A stretch of 64,000 nucleotides of DNA, from NCBI GenBank assembly GCA_936432065.2, contig OW386285.2, positions 101,313,869 through 101,377,868 on the forward strand, written 5' to 3'. The stretch is from Rutpela maculata. Its lineage: Eukaryota; Arthropoda; Insecta; Coleoptera; Cerambycidae. The notes beneath the pieces were generated by a model that did no database searches, was not told where the DNA came from, and worked only from the letters and a program-made list of their open reading frames with translations. This document shows positions 33,329-46,391 of this stretch, in pieces. A program made the position numbers and the translations under genes. Numbering within the stretch: position 1 is the stretch's first letter; each line of letters starts with the position of its first letter.

Positions 33329-35468
33329 ATATGACATATTTCGGCATGCTTCGGTGGGATTGGCTGAAGCTTTGCTATTTTGTAGTTAAAGTCATGCTAA
33401 TCAAGAATTCCTATTGCACTGAATCTATCCTATGAGTGGTTTTCGCTCCAGGAGTGCCTGAAAGTCTAACAACGAGGTAACAGGTAATCTATATGTACGT
33501 GTTTATGAATGGCTTCCAGCGTGTTTGCGTACGTGCGTGCATGTGTGTGTGATTATTTTTATCAAAGAACCTGCCCTTACCGCACTATGTTTCTTATGAG
33601 AGCGTTCTCATTGCCAGCCAGGGTGATCCCATTTTTTTGGTTTCACTTTCTATCTGTTTATTTTCACTTTTTGTTGCCGATGAAAATGTTGATTCGGTGG
33701 AATCGGCTGAAATTTTGGTATTTTGTAGTTCATGTCATGCTGATCAAAAGTTCTTATCACATCAAGCCAATCCTATGGACAGTTTTTGAGATACAGCTTG
33801 TCAAAGTTAGGTAATTTGCATCATTTTAGACAGTTAAGAACTTCTCCTAAACTATTAACTTTAGCAAAAAATTGCAAGGGTCAAAATATTTTTGTACTAG
33901 TCCAATAAAGCTCAAGAATTTTTTACAGAATTTTTTTATCAATTTTTAGGTTAGGTGAAATATAATATATGACATATTTCGGCATGCTTCGGTGGGATTG
34001 GCTGAAGCTTTGCTATTTTGTAGTTAAAGTCATGCTAATCAAGAATTCCTATTGCACTGAATCTATCCTATGAGTGGTTTTCGCTTCAGGAGTGCCTGAA
34101 AGTCTAACAACGAGGTAACGGGTAATCTATATGTACGTGTTTATGAATGGCTTCCAGCGTGTTTGCGTACGTGCGTGCATGTGTGTGTGATTATTTTTAT
34201 CAAAGAACCTGCCCTTACCGCACTATGTTTCTTATGAGAGCGTTCTCATTGCCAACCAGGGTGATCCCATTTTTTTGGTTTCACTTTCTATCTGTTTATT
34301 TTCACATTTTGTTGTTTTTTAATATTTTCTTTTTAGTTTTTAAATATTGAGAACATCCATAGGATTTTCAGGAACAAGTGTTCTGTTTCCAGCATCATGT
34401 ATCGTTCGAAGAAGAATAATTGATGGATATTTTATGTGATTTTCATGCCGTGCGTACCCCAAAAACCATAATACGCTTGTGTTTTCAGCGGTTCCGCATC
34501 AAACTCATTAGAACGATTTTTCTCACACTAGTCCTACGACTGAAATGAGAGAGAACATTTTTTGTGTATTTTTAATTAGTGAATGAAATTCTTGTACCAA
34601 AGTGAAAAAAAAAAAAAATAAATGACAAGAAATTAATGCAAAATATCGACAGCCCCCCCCTCAATATCACCCACTTACGGTGAAAAATATTTTAAAAAAA
34701 TACTATAAAAATAAGCTTGTATTAATGTTCAATATGCGTATAAAGTCGCGTCCCTGTAAATCAAAAGGTTTCTGAAATATAATAATAATAATAAATATAA
34801 TAATCAATTTTTGGGTGCCATTTTCAAAGGGCCGTAGCTCAAGGTATTTGGGAACATATTTTTGCATGTAGAATCTGCACCAGAAGTTTGTCATCGATAT
34901 TTCCGGAGAACTCTGTATACACTGGCACATACATACACACAAACGCATACACACAGTACACAAACACGCTGAAAGCCATTCATAAACACGTACATATAGA
35001 TTACCCGTTACCTCGTTGTTAAGACCTTCAGGCACTCCTGGAGCGAAAACCACTCATAGGATAGACTCAGTGCAATGGGAATTTTTGATTAGAATGACTT
35101 TAACTACAAAATAGCAAAGCTTCAGCCAATCCCACCGAAGCATGCCGGAATATGACATATATATATATATTTTACCTAACCTAAAAATTGATTAAAAAAT
35201 TCTTGAGCTCCATTGGAGTTGAACAAAAATATTTCGACCCTTGCAACTTTTTGCTAAAGTTAATAGTTTAAGAGTAAAAAGTTCTTGAATGTATAAAATG
35301 ACGCAAATTACCTAACTTTGACAAGCTGTATCTCAAGAACTGTCCATAGGATTGGCTCGATGTGATAAGAACTTTTGATCAGCATGTCTTGAACTACAAA
35401 ATATCAAAATTTCAGCCGATTCCACCGAATCAACATTTTCATGGGTTTTGTTCCGGGGTCCTTTGAAA

Positions 35469-36843
35469 TTCATTTACTTAAAAAAAAAGCAGCAACCAAG
35501 CTCGGTAGCTGCTCTAATTGATCTGTTATACCAATACCTTCATTCCATATTATTGTTAATTACAATGAAATCATATATCCGTATTGCCACCAACTCCCTA
35601 GCTATTAGATTTAGCTGCTGTAGTATTAATTTCACACCATCAGAGTTGCTACAATAATACGATGCTCTGCTTGTATCCAAGTCCCTCACTGCATTAAAAT
35701 GAGCTCTGGAGCCCAATTCTTGAAATCATAAGAATTGATTCTCTTCAGAAATTGACATTATTTTCTTAGGATTTTGTATTACTTAAGTACCGTGTATAGA
35801 AGTCTGTTACGTCTAAGTTGAATGGTTACTTTACCTTTCTTGTGAACATAATAGATTTAAACAGGATCAGTGGAGCAGTAAAAAAATTTAAAATTCACCA
35901 CTGTATAGCAAAGATTATAAGGTACATATATTATGGAGCTCAAACTTTGTATGAGGCATATCTGAATCGAATACGCCGTCCATTTTCTCAATATAAAATT
36001 ACCTAATAGTCGAAATTTTGACCCATTTAGCGGATCTTAGTAGGTACATAATTAAAAACATAAACATTTAAAATTTTTCTACATGGTCAAACAGTTAAAA
36101 AATAAATTGGTCAATAAGTTCCAACATAAAAGGGTGTTGTCTTAAATCGTATACCCTGGATGAATTTGTATAAAAGTAATTAAACGGAAAACATTTTATT
36201 ATTTACCTCATGATTCATATTTCGCATGCAAAATCAATTTTACTGAAAATATCAGTAGCTTGCATGCCATTTACCAATATGAAAAGTTATATTTTATTTA
36301 TGGTTATAACAAGTAACATATAGAACCACATTTTGGTGTATTTATCTAAGATGACAAATCACAGCCTCTTATTTCTTTGATGGGAGCTACTCGTGTTTAG
36401 CGGGAATTTACATCACTTAATATTGTTTTATTTGCACCAATGATGAAGTCCCTACAACAACAAAAGAATATTAGCATGTGAAACTTTAGATACAAAAAAA
36501 TCGGATGCACTGAAGCACAGTAAAAATATAAATGTTAATGTTAGTAATAAAAATAAATTTAAAAAATCGATAACTCCAGTCTATATCATATATCTAACCA
36601 ATTTAGGGGGCTAAAATAGGCAAAACTGCCAAGCGTGAGCAAAATTTCGGCCCACTTAGGGAACAGATACATAATTGTGTATGATTCATGCGACCATGTT
36701 TCGAAATTGCAACTTTTGTGTGCCCACGATACGTGGGAAGTGAAGCACGGTGACACAACGCATTCTAGGTAAAATTTCGGAATTCTGTCAATGTGGGCCT
36801 TTCCCTAATAGTACGTCGGATGGCTGGCTCTATCGTTCACTAA
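35469..36843. other. Unassigned AT-rich sequence
   Basis: Small frames at 35448-35657 and 35818-36006 (+) match nothing. No terminal exon of the ABHD12-like gene could be recognised here. Confidence 0.35.
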
Positions 36844-37739
36844 CCCAACACCGAGGTATAACCAAATAAAATCTATTACATTTTATTCAGCAGGTTTTTT
36901 TACATATGAAATCACTTTTGACGACACTCTCCATTGGTCGAGACTGAAGTTATAAGAAAAAAACAAAAAAAAATGAAAATAACAAAATTCAAATTCAACC
37001 ACGAATAACTTTCAAACGAAAAAAGATAAAATTATATATTTCTTTTTGTTAGTATAGTACAAACGATTCTCTTTAATTTGATGTATAATTTATTACAAAA
37101 ATAATAACTTTAACATTAAAAAATTGACGTTGATTTAGATGGTACACAAATTTTTTTGAAAGGTCTAACTCATTGTAACTCGCTTATGTATTGAGCCATT
37201 CGAATGTTTTATTCGCCAAAAACTGCCAAATTTCATAGACTTCATTTTGTCTCAATTAATGCTGGGTCTAGCTCTGTAAATAAAAACGGCACAGCCTTTC
37301 AAACACAACGAAGCGCGCTATGGCGACGGAGTCGCGAGGCTTCCCACTCGTTCCCGGTACATCCCGCGTTCACCATAAATCGCGCAAGGCTACAATCAGT
37401 GGCCGTAACAAAAGCTTTAGAATTATCTTCCTTTATTGTAAGATGATAAAATTAACAAATCAAATTGAATAATATGATATTAGTTGTAATAATCTGCTAT
37501 ATATGGTGTCGTACTACGCGGGTGGTGCATTAATAAAGTGAAAATAATAGGTAGGTATCAGACAGATATAACTGATTTTCAGATATATCATTGTAAAAAC
37601 CGCTGCCCAAGGAATCACTACTTCCATATCCGGATTTTCTATCCAAATCACACAACGAAAAAATTTTGTATCTGGAAATAATTGTTTATGGAACTTTAAT
37701 AACATAATATTTGAAATCCTCTACCCCAAAAACCCATAA

Positions 37740-38190
37740 AACGATACCCCACATCGGTAGTGCGGTGGGGGCGGTGACAGTGGGTGGGAATGAGGGGTGG
37801 ATAAAGTAAAAAAATAATTTGAGGTTTCTGGTTCTTGTACACACACTAAATCACATTTTTTTTCATCCCCTTTAATAATGGGGTGGGGGTGGTAATGGGG
37901 GTGGCTAATGCCAAAATTTTTTTTGAGACCTTAGCTTCTCTTGTCTATACTAAATATCAATTTTATGATGAACTCTTATCTGCTTGATTTACCTATTTAC
38001 ACCAAATTTACCCCAATTTACCCCTCAACCCTTCGACGGAACAAGATGAAAATATAATCTAGTTCTAAATCTTGTTAAAGTACATATGTTTACCAAATTT
38101 CAAGTCAATATCTCAAACGGTTCCAGAGTAAACGTGCGCACAAAAAAAGTTACAGACCGACAGACAGACAGAAATTTTTTTTTCGCTCAA
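37740..38190. repeat. GC-skewed repeat with gacagacagac tail
   Basis: gtggggg/ggtggg-rich blocks are followed by ccaaatttcaagtcaatatc, tcaaacggttccagag and ccgacagacagacag, a combination common in dispersed insect repeats. It appears to be inserted in the long-TIR element. Confidence 0.4.
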
Positions 38191-38224
38191 ACTTGAAATC
38201 TCGACGTTTCATGACATTCTAAGC

Positions 38225-39178
38225 CTATTTGAACAATAAAAATTTAAAAAATTTTTTTTGTCGTTCTATACTTCCACTGGATGTGGAAGTAAAATCATGC
38301 CAGCTAGTAAAGTTTTTACTTTGCTTCGTATATTTTAATATTTTCCATAAAATATCAGAGGTAACCACATAATCAAAACAATTATTTGCCATGCTTTCAC
38401 TAACTCGTAAAGGCTCTGAACGATTAGTTGGATTTTTGTACATAACTATATTTTTGTTTTCATGTAAACTGGAAGGGTTAAAATCGGTTAAAATTGGATA
38501 GACAATCTAAATATGCTTGTGTAAATAGGCTGTTCTTTTTTTTAAATAATACTGTTCCTAGTGGGATTTTTACCATCTAGCCTGTCTTCGTTTTGTTCAA
38601 AATTATCGCTGCGATAAATGTAATTGTTTTCTTCAGAACTTACTGGAGGAACTCCAGGTGGTATAAAAATGTCGTCACCAGTTTTTACTAATACGTGACT
38701 AGCTAAAGACGTTAAAAATAGGAATAACCATACCCAAAAGAATAAAGCATATCATTAAGTTCTTTTTCTTCTGACGGCACGAAACACATGTAGTGATATG
38801 TAAAGGATTGAAAAAATGGCCTAAGCTGATTGTTTTTTTTCCATAAGTATTAATATAAATTCCATTACTATAGAAATAACGTTTAAATCGAATTTGTCTG
38901 TCCTGACTTATTTAGTATCCACGACATAAATGTTTATAACAAATCTGAAACTTCTTGTTTACATTTTTGTTCATTCAGATTAGTAGTCGTGTTTTTTTTA
39001 TAGTTTTAAAACATCCAGCTATAGCTTCTCTTAAGATACCGGCAGCTTTATCAGGAATTGTCAATTCATTCTCATGAACCAAGTTTTCTTCGTCTGATTC
39101 ACTTGTGACTGACAACAAAAATCCTTTTAGCTTTATTATCACTTGAATGAACTGTTGTTGTATTTTCTTTGTGTTCAC
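38225..39178 (-). pseudogene. Unrecognised decayed coding fragments
   Basis: Minus-strand pieces read as protein-like text: 39178-38975 (67 codons, with an acidic SESDEEN run), a frame near 38690-38540 (with GDDIFIPPGVPPVSSEEN), and 38443-38225 (72 codons). They lie between the two arms of the long-TIR element and probably come from its own gene. I do not recognise the family. Confidence 0.35.
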
Positions 39179-40603
39179 AAAACACTTTGTTTGCTTAAAT
39201 GCTTTTATAATCTTTATCTTATATTTCCACTGCTATAATAATCTAATTTTTCTTCCGTCATTTCTTCAAATATATCATTAAGGCGTGTTTTTAGAAATAT
39301 TAGAGTTAAGAATTCTTTTTTGCAAAACAGCAAGATAAACCTCCTTAAATAAAATATTTAACGCTACTTTAAATTCATTTTTTTCTTTCAGTTGTTTAGT
39401 TTGTACACATTTAATTTTTTTTTGCTAATATATTTTGCATAATAAATTTTATAATAATTTCCATTAGCCCAAATAAATCTAAATAAATGTGTAACCTGCC
39501 TTGTATTTCTGTATCACAATGCGACACTGCAGCTTTAATATATATTTTTTTCTAGTTTCCGCACCCGTTCCTGTACAAACTGGTACTTAAAGATGTTCTT
39601 AATTTATTCTTAATTTTTCTGGATTTTCCACAAATCAGACAATGCCATTTTATTTTAAACTGATTTCTTTTCTTTATTATAACTACATGAAGGCTCACTT
39701 GCATTTTTTTATCACGTTACTAATATCAGAGACAATACGTATTATCTTTGCTAATGTTATTTATTACAAAAAGATGTCAGACAAGAATAATGAAATCGGT
39801 ATCGAAGGGTGTGCAAATAAGTGCCACCACTTTGTTTTATAAAAATTTTAATGAAATTGCATATTTTCTTTCATTTGTACAATTAATAATAGACCTGATG
39901 CCAGTAACAGTTGGTTTTTACCATTAGATTTTCACTGCTTTGAAAAATGAATCTACAATATACATAAACTGTAATAGCCTACATGTAAGTAAAATAGTAT
40001 ATACTTATTAATATTTATCCAGACAATAATGAGGCCAGCAGCCGATGCCGATACGTTTTTTGATGGGCCGAGAAAGTAGCGGGGGCGGGAAAGGAAGCCT
40101 CGCGTCTTCGTCGGCGTACTGTGCTTCGTTGTGTTTCAAGGGCTGTAGCTCTTTTAGTTAAAAAATTAGATCCAGCATTAATCGAGGCAAAATGAAGCCT
40201 ATTAAATTTGTCAGTTTTTGGTGAAAGAAAAAATTGAATACCTCGTTATATAAGCGAGTTATGGCGAGTTAAGAATTAGAAAAATGTTGCTGATTTGTGT
40301 ATCTTTTTGAATTTTGCTAGTTTTTTTATGTTAATTTTTTAATTTTTGCAATAAATTATACTTCAAATTAAAAAGCAATGTTTATTTGTCAAAACCAAAA
40401 AAAAATTGTATTTTTATCTGTTTTAGTTCTAAAGTTATATTTGATTAAATCTTAAATTTCTAAATTTCTTTTTTTTTAGTTTTTTTCTTATATCTTCCGT
40501 CTCGACCAATGGAGAGTGTCGTCAATTTTGATTTCCTATGTAAAATAACATGCTTTAATAAGTAGTGAAGGTCCCATCTGGTTATACTTCAATATTGGGT
40601 AGG

Positions 40604-41294
40604 TCAAGAAAGAGAAGGCTTTTGGCGCTCTGCCCGACGGGCTATAAGGTTTTCTTGGCAACACATTGCCGAAACATTTCCCTATTTATGCCTGAAACAA
40701 ATCTACATAATTGCTTGACTAAAAAGTCATAGTGAACTGCTAATACACAAACAAGACACTTATTACTCTTTTTTATATTTCTTGTTCTTTTTAAATTCAC
40801 CTAGAAAAATTCTCTCACAACGTCGTTGTCGCAAAGTATACACATCATGCACTTATTTCTTCCTAAATGGCTACACATAACAGAAATATATTATTAGCAA
40901 TTTATATGAGTAAGCTAGGCGTATTAACTTTGCTAAGTTTTTCTCCCTCAGTATCAGTCCAATTTACTTGCAGCGATAAATTTTTCGTGTAGTTTTTTGA
41001 TATACAAAAGATAGCAACGGGGGCCGTAAAAATAATACTGTATTTGGTAAAGATATTTATTAACAAGCTAATTTTACAAAAAAATAAAATTGATAAAATT
41101 CCTACTTATGTAGGCATCTACTATGCATCACACTACGCATTCCACAATTAGGGTTTTGTGTCTTTTAAAGGCACGGACGCAGTTACGGCATTCTTTTAAC
41201 ACAATTCCTACTACATGTCACTCATAATTTGCATTTAAGTAGCAATAGGCCTCTTGCATGTGCCGTTTATTTTAAATTAATTTATATATATTAA
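40604..41294. other. Unassigned AT-rich sequence
   Basis: No gene or repeat that I can support. Confidence 0.4.
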
Positions 41295-41533
41295 TATAGT
41301 GTTACAATGGTATGACACATTTTTCGAAGAAATATTACCAGATGAACAACATCACATAGAAGAGGAGGAATATTTTGAGATACTCCAACAAGGAAAAAGC
41401 ACAAGCCCGGGACATGACTATATTACAAAAAGTATATTGAGAAAATTAGATGACAGGATTTATCTGTATATTATTAAGTTATATGAATTCTGTTTGAAAA
41501 CACACTTCATACCTGTTGAATGGAAAACGGGGA

Positions 41534-43330
41534 CAGAGCCGGATTGGCCCACCGGGAAACCGGGAAGTTCCCGGTAGGCCGCAGAATCAGAATGAATACA
41601 GACCTGCTATTCCTTTATAAAATTGTATCATTTCGGTTTGATAGAACACTTTTGCATACCGAGTATCAGATTACTGTTGTTGCACTTAAAAATTTATTTT
41701 GTCCCTGAATTCTCTATATTATAACATGCGGAACATGCCGACAACTGATAACTGATATGAGTTTATGAATGGCTGCGCTGCGGTACTTTTGAACAAATAA
41801 ACTTGCATATTAATAATAAAACAATTCTGAGCTGATTAATTACGATATTTTAAGAAATACAAAACTTGCAAAATATGAGTATTGAGTGGATACGAGACAG
41901 GACAGAACTTCTCAGTAGAGACGGGTGATGGACCAATGTGCTACTTTTTAATTTTCATTCACATTCACTGCGACAAAACAAGCTGTGAGATTTGGCTGTT
42001 AGCTATGGCCTTGTCGTTTGTTGTCACAGTAGTAGCGGTTTGCGACGTTTGCGTTTTCACAACCCATCTTTACCTTTAAGTCATTGAAAAGTAACGTAGA
42101 GATGGGGTAGTAGAGAGTGGAATGTGGAATGATTCAGTTCTGTTCAGTAAGTTCAGTTGAGTACTTTGCGTTTTTAAAATGGATGAAGACAAAGCAAAAA
42201 AGCGGAAATATAAAGGTGGAGCAGAGAAAGTGAGAGAGAAGAGGGAAAAAAACTAAAATCGGAAGCAGCAAAATGCCACACCATAACAGAATTATTTACA
42301 AAAAATCTGAAACAGAAGTTGCAGTTGGCCCACTGTCGTCTTTGCAGACTGAAAAACCTTCAACCTCGACCTCCATTGCCCCGAAGTTCGAATAAGGAAA
42401 ACAAAGGAAATGTTCGACGAACTGGCGTTTGATGATCCTGCGACTAATGCAGAAAATTCTTACAGGATTAATGTTTACAACCCGATATTTGACACTATAA
42501 TAAATGCTTTTCAGGAACGGTTCAAAGAACAAGAAGATTTATATCTAGAGTTCACCGCACTCGACCCAAAAAATTATAATCAGGAAATATCTTCTGATTT
42601 CACAAGAATATGTCAAGTTTTAAAAAAAAATTACAGTGATATTACTTCGGATGCTTTAATATCAGAACTGAATGATTTCAGAACAAAATGGCCTGTTTTG
42701 GAACTTAGTATTGAAGAAGCTTGCATTGAACCTGAACAACACCAAGAACAAGACACAGACACAGAAGAGGAAGTCGAAGGAGAAGAAGATAATGAAGGGC
42801 AGAATGAAAAATGTTCTGCACCTAAATTGCGCCGTTGTCGCAATTGCATAAGATGTGTAAATGACGTACTAGAAAAGTACAACTTATTTGGTTCAGCGTA
42901 TAAAGCCTTACATATGGCCTGCAAGTACATACTAACTCAATCTGTAACTCAAGTAGAGTGGGAAAGAAATTTTTCGAAGTTAAAAATCATAAAACATCGA
43001 TTAAGATCAAGTCTTTCACAAGATCATTTGGATCAATTAATGGTTATGGCCACCGAAAAAGCTTTCCTGGCGGACATTTCTAATGAGACTATCATAGACA
43101 AACTGTGTTGCGAAAACAGTCTTCTTGCAAAGCTACTTGACTTAAATTTATTTTTGATTAATTTCTTTGCTTGTTGTGTAAACTACACATCTAAGTAGTA
43201 TAATATAGTTTCTCAAATAAAATATTCCAGTATTTAATTTTCAGTATCTTTAATTTTTTGTAGTACTTGTAGGGGGGCCGGTGGCCGGACACCATTTTCC
43301 GGTATGATATTTCCTGCCAATCCGGCCCTG
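41534..43330 (+). mobile_element. hAT transposon inserted in the LINE
   Basis: Ends CAGAGCCGGATTGGC and GCCAATCCGGCCCTG, with an exact 8 bp TSD aacgggga at 41526-41533 and 43331-43338. 1797 bp, internally deleted. Confidence 0.96.
42410..43198 (+). pseudogene. hAT (ZBED-type) transposase, C-terminal half
   Basis: 262 codons from an internal Met. Contains the hAT C-terminal dimerisation region (VEWERNFSKLKIIKHRLRSS, then SLSQDHLDQLMVM). A start resembling the family N-terminus occurs at 42180 but runs into a stop after ~25 codons. The BED finger and most of the catalytic domain are missing, so the copy cannot make a full transposase. Confidence 0.85.
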
Positions 43331-44748
43331 AACGGGGACAATAGTCACCATCCCCAAACCCAATTTAGACCACACTAAAATGACTAATTACAGGCCGATT
43401 ACAATGCTACCAGTTATAGAAAAAAATTTTGAAAAGATTATTAAAAACAGACTGCAGCAAACTATATGAAACAAAATTCCGGGATATCAATTTGGCTTCA
43501 AAAGTGGGCATTCAACGCTTCACCCACTAACAATACTTTGTAATAATATAGAAACCAGCAAACTCAATGGGAAGTATTCTGCCGCTGTATTTCTCGACAT
43601 TAGTAAAGCTTTCAATAGCGTATGGCACAAAGGTCTATTATTTAAACTTAATAAGCTAGGATGTCCCAAATAACATGCTAAGCGATAGAAAAATTAAAGT
43701 TAAAATCCTAAATGGCAATTCATATGAATTCACTCCAGAACAGGGACTTCCACAAGGGTCTCCACTGTCTCCTCTGCTATATAATCTATATTGTGCCGAC
43801 ATATATAATTATCAATATGAAGATCCAGAGTTTTTCTCTCACATCGGATACATCCTGCAATTGCCAATGACACGGCCCTAATTTCACATGACATCACCAT
43901 AAACAAGGCAATTCAAAACCTACAAAGCTTATGTAACTCAACATGCACCTGGTTTAATACTTGGAAACTTAAACCAAATCCTCTAAAGTCGCACTTTGTC
44001 ATATTCAACCATCTAATATCACCAGATTCTCCAACTATCGACATGTATCAACGCACCATTACTCCTGAATCTTCTACAAACCTTGGCATCCTCATTGATA
44101 ATAAAATTAATTTCAATGCACATGCAGAACTCAAAAAGAAGAACATGATTTCAAGAGCCAAACACTTTCAAAGTTTGACATACAGGAGGAATGGTATAAA
44201 CATATCTACTGCAAGCAAAATATACAACCTAATATGCCGTCCTATGATTGAAAATGGTCATACTTTGTTTTTAAATTGCAAAAACCAAGCTTTAAAAAAA
44301 CTAAAAGTAGCAGAAACATCGGCAATCAGGAAAACAACAAAGATACGACATCCCAACAATCCCCTCCACAACCCACCCAACCCCCTACTTTACCAACTGA
44401 CCAACATAGTACCGATTGAAGAACGTCTCATCCAACTGTCTACAAGGTTTGCCCAAAACCCTCAGAACATGGAAATCATAGGAAAATACTGCATGAGAAG
44501 AACTCCAGGAATTAGAACTAGGCACAAGCATCCCGAACATACCACTCTTGAAAAGATTGAAAATTTATAACATATTTTATTACATATATGTGAATATATT
44601 ATTATTATTTTTTTTATCTACTTAAATTGAAGATTGTAATATAATGCATCACTTTTTTTTTTTTAATGTATATATGTATATACAATAGCCTGTTGAATCA
44701 ATTTTGGTTCAATAAATTCATTTATTATTATTATTATTATAGTGTTAC

Positions 44749-45369
44749 TAAACATTAGCAATTATCAAATCTGTTTTCATAATCTCTAACTGGAAAGTAT
44801 TTAAATAACCGACTAATATCCGGGAGAAGGGGCATATCCGAAAACACTCATATTGAAATTGACGTCATCTGACATTAGGTAAAGTTGACTACACAATTCA
44901 AAGGCGTGTAAAAAGTGTCTGCATCTTTGACGTTGTGGTAAAGATCAAAGACGCCGGCATTTTTAATTTAAAATGTACGCTAGCACTGTGCGTCTCCTGA
45001 CACATGACGTCACACGTTGTTTGCGGGCCTGACGGATTTATTCAAATTTTAATGTTGAATACCGTCTGTAAAAGAAAAAGAAGAAAAAATTCTTTACACA
45101 CTGTGTTTTGTATTACGTAAAGATTCTAAAAATGTTAAAATTATATTTTGCGCAAGAAGCCTATTCCTTATGTGTCAACACAATTCCTATTCCGTGTAAA
45201 AGAACACATTATTCCTTTTTTAAGCCAACTTAGGCACCAGTAGTGACATCACTTGCAGTTTTGTGTGCTATTTGACGCAAAAGAAGGGTCCGGCGACGTA
45301 ACAATGACGTCGTCTAGAACACATTTCCCTTAAGGAATAAAATGCTTACTGGGTGAGCAATTTGTTGAC
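44749..45369. other. Unassigned sequence
   Basis: Moderately AT-rich with some short repeats such as gacgtca. No gene. Confidence 0.4.
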
Positions 45370-45966
45370 TATTTTCCAGACATTGGCCTCCCTTAACTAT
45401 GACTACCAGGAAGTTCTAACTGGATTTGTTTGCCATGGGAAGTTAAAAGTCACTCCCTTCCCACTGCAATGGTTAGATTAAATTTTGAAGAGAGGAACTG
45501 GCTCATTGGCTTTGACCACAGCCACCCCTGTGGATTTACTCAGAGCTCCTTATCCAGCTTTGTCTTTTGTATCAGACTCCATAGCCTTAATATAGCTATC
45601 TGCCCTTGGTTTCTCTTCGCCATGTAGTTGAAATCTCAGTCTGGCTAAGCTTTCGCAATGGCATAGCACATGTACTGAAGTTTCCTCTTTCTATTGACAG
45701 AATCTGCATGTTGCATCCTCTGCCAGGCCCATTAGACTCATATATCTATGAAGCCTACAGTGTCCAGTAAGAAGACCCAAACTTTTTGACCTGTTTCTGT
45801 TGTGGGGATTTCTTCCACCACTCTAGAGATTTATTATGTACCAATTTATTAATGGATGCTCGTATGCTTGGCTTAGCCACATCGCAAAAGGGTTCGGATC
45901 CTACCAGGGCCTTACGCACGCCTTCCCAGGGTGAGTTCATCAGCCTTTTCATTTCCTCTATGTTCC

Positions 45967-46322
45967 TTAAATTAAAGCATAAGAGGCTAATGACTAGCTG
46001 ACCTATTGTGAGAGCTTGGTTTGTGGGTGGGTTCAATTTTTATGTGAGTTAGCGAATGAGCCAAGATTCTCACAGTACATAACCAAGCTAGTTTGTTTTG
46101 TGATCCAAAAAGAGCGAAACCAAAGATGTTAAAGAGCAGAGTGCCATTATCAGACAGAAATGAATTTATATTCTCTTTTAAATCACAAAACTGACCACTG
46201 TGGATAAGTCCTGTGACAATCTTGGCTCATTCTCTAACTCACATAAGAATTGAACCCACGAACCAAGCTCTCGCAATAGATCAACAAGTTGTTAGCCTCT
46301 TGTGCTTTGATCTAATTTAAAC
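45967..46322. repeat. Inverted duplication inside the LINE
   Basis: About 115 bases on the left (aagaggcta ... gagagcttggtt ... gggttcaattttta ... aatgagccaagatt) return inverted to 46322. The loop is ~125 bases, so the region can fold back. Confidence 0.8.
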
Positions 46323-46391
46323 ATTTCATATTTTTATTAAGACTAAGTTCAAGTGTAACAGCGCTGGCTGGCTGACGGAATAACTGGCTAT

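Larger units (their letters stand above)
26611..35468. mobile_element. Fold-back locus of A and B modules, split by gypsy 3
   Basis: Two modules alternate. A (~290 bp: gttgattcggtggaatcgg ... tttaggttaggtgaaatataatat) lies at 26640-26931 and 33676-33966, and inverted at about 35160-35440. B (~340 bp: gacatatttcggcatgcttc ... ggtttcactttctatctg) lies at 33333-33665 and 33967-34310, and inverted at about 34925-35155. Outer ends are aaaggaccccggaa (26619) and ttccggggtccttt (35452-35465). The layout is A-[gypsy]-B-A-B-spacer-B'-A', so the right arm has one AB pair and the left arm two. Open frames in B are not genes. Confidence 0.88.
36844..40603. mobile_element. Long-TIR DNA element, ~3.8 kb
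   Basis: Left arm ~36844-37345 and right arm ~40065-40603 are diverged inverted repeats of ~500 bp. The outer ends are acccaacaccgaggtataacc and its mirror ggttatacttcaatattgggt; shared inner phrases are gacactctccattggtcgag and its mirror, and cacaacgaagc with its mirror. The interior holds decayed minus-strand coding pieces and no recognisable transposase. Confidence 0.75.
41306..44570 (+). pseudogene. LINE ORF2 reverse transcriptase, broken
   Basis: Skipping the hAT, the reading goes from the RT start (GKSTSPGHDYITKSIL, 41390s) through FRPITML-like NYRPITMLPV, FLDISKAF and LPQGSPLSPLLYN to the post-RT region (44043-44570, GILIDNKINFN). The usual Y/F-ADD box reads ANDTAL, so a catalytic Asp is lost. 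Several frameshifts and stops. It resembles the LINE at 48875-52832. Confidence 0.85.
41306..44737 (+). mobile_element. 5'-truncated Jockey-like LINE, split by an hAT
   Basis: TSD tatagtgttac at 41295-41305 and 44738-44748. The 3' end has aataaattca and a (tta)n tail. Only the reverse-transcriptase part and downstream are present. The hAT 41534-43330 interrupts it. Confidence 0.9.

Noticed and set aside
33509..34350. Two similar frames (101 and 67 codons) starting with the same peptide
   Set aside because: They come from duplicated B modules of the fold-back element; the similarity is DNA duplication, not a gene family.
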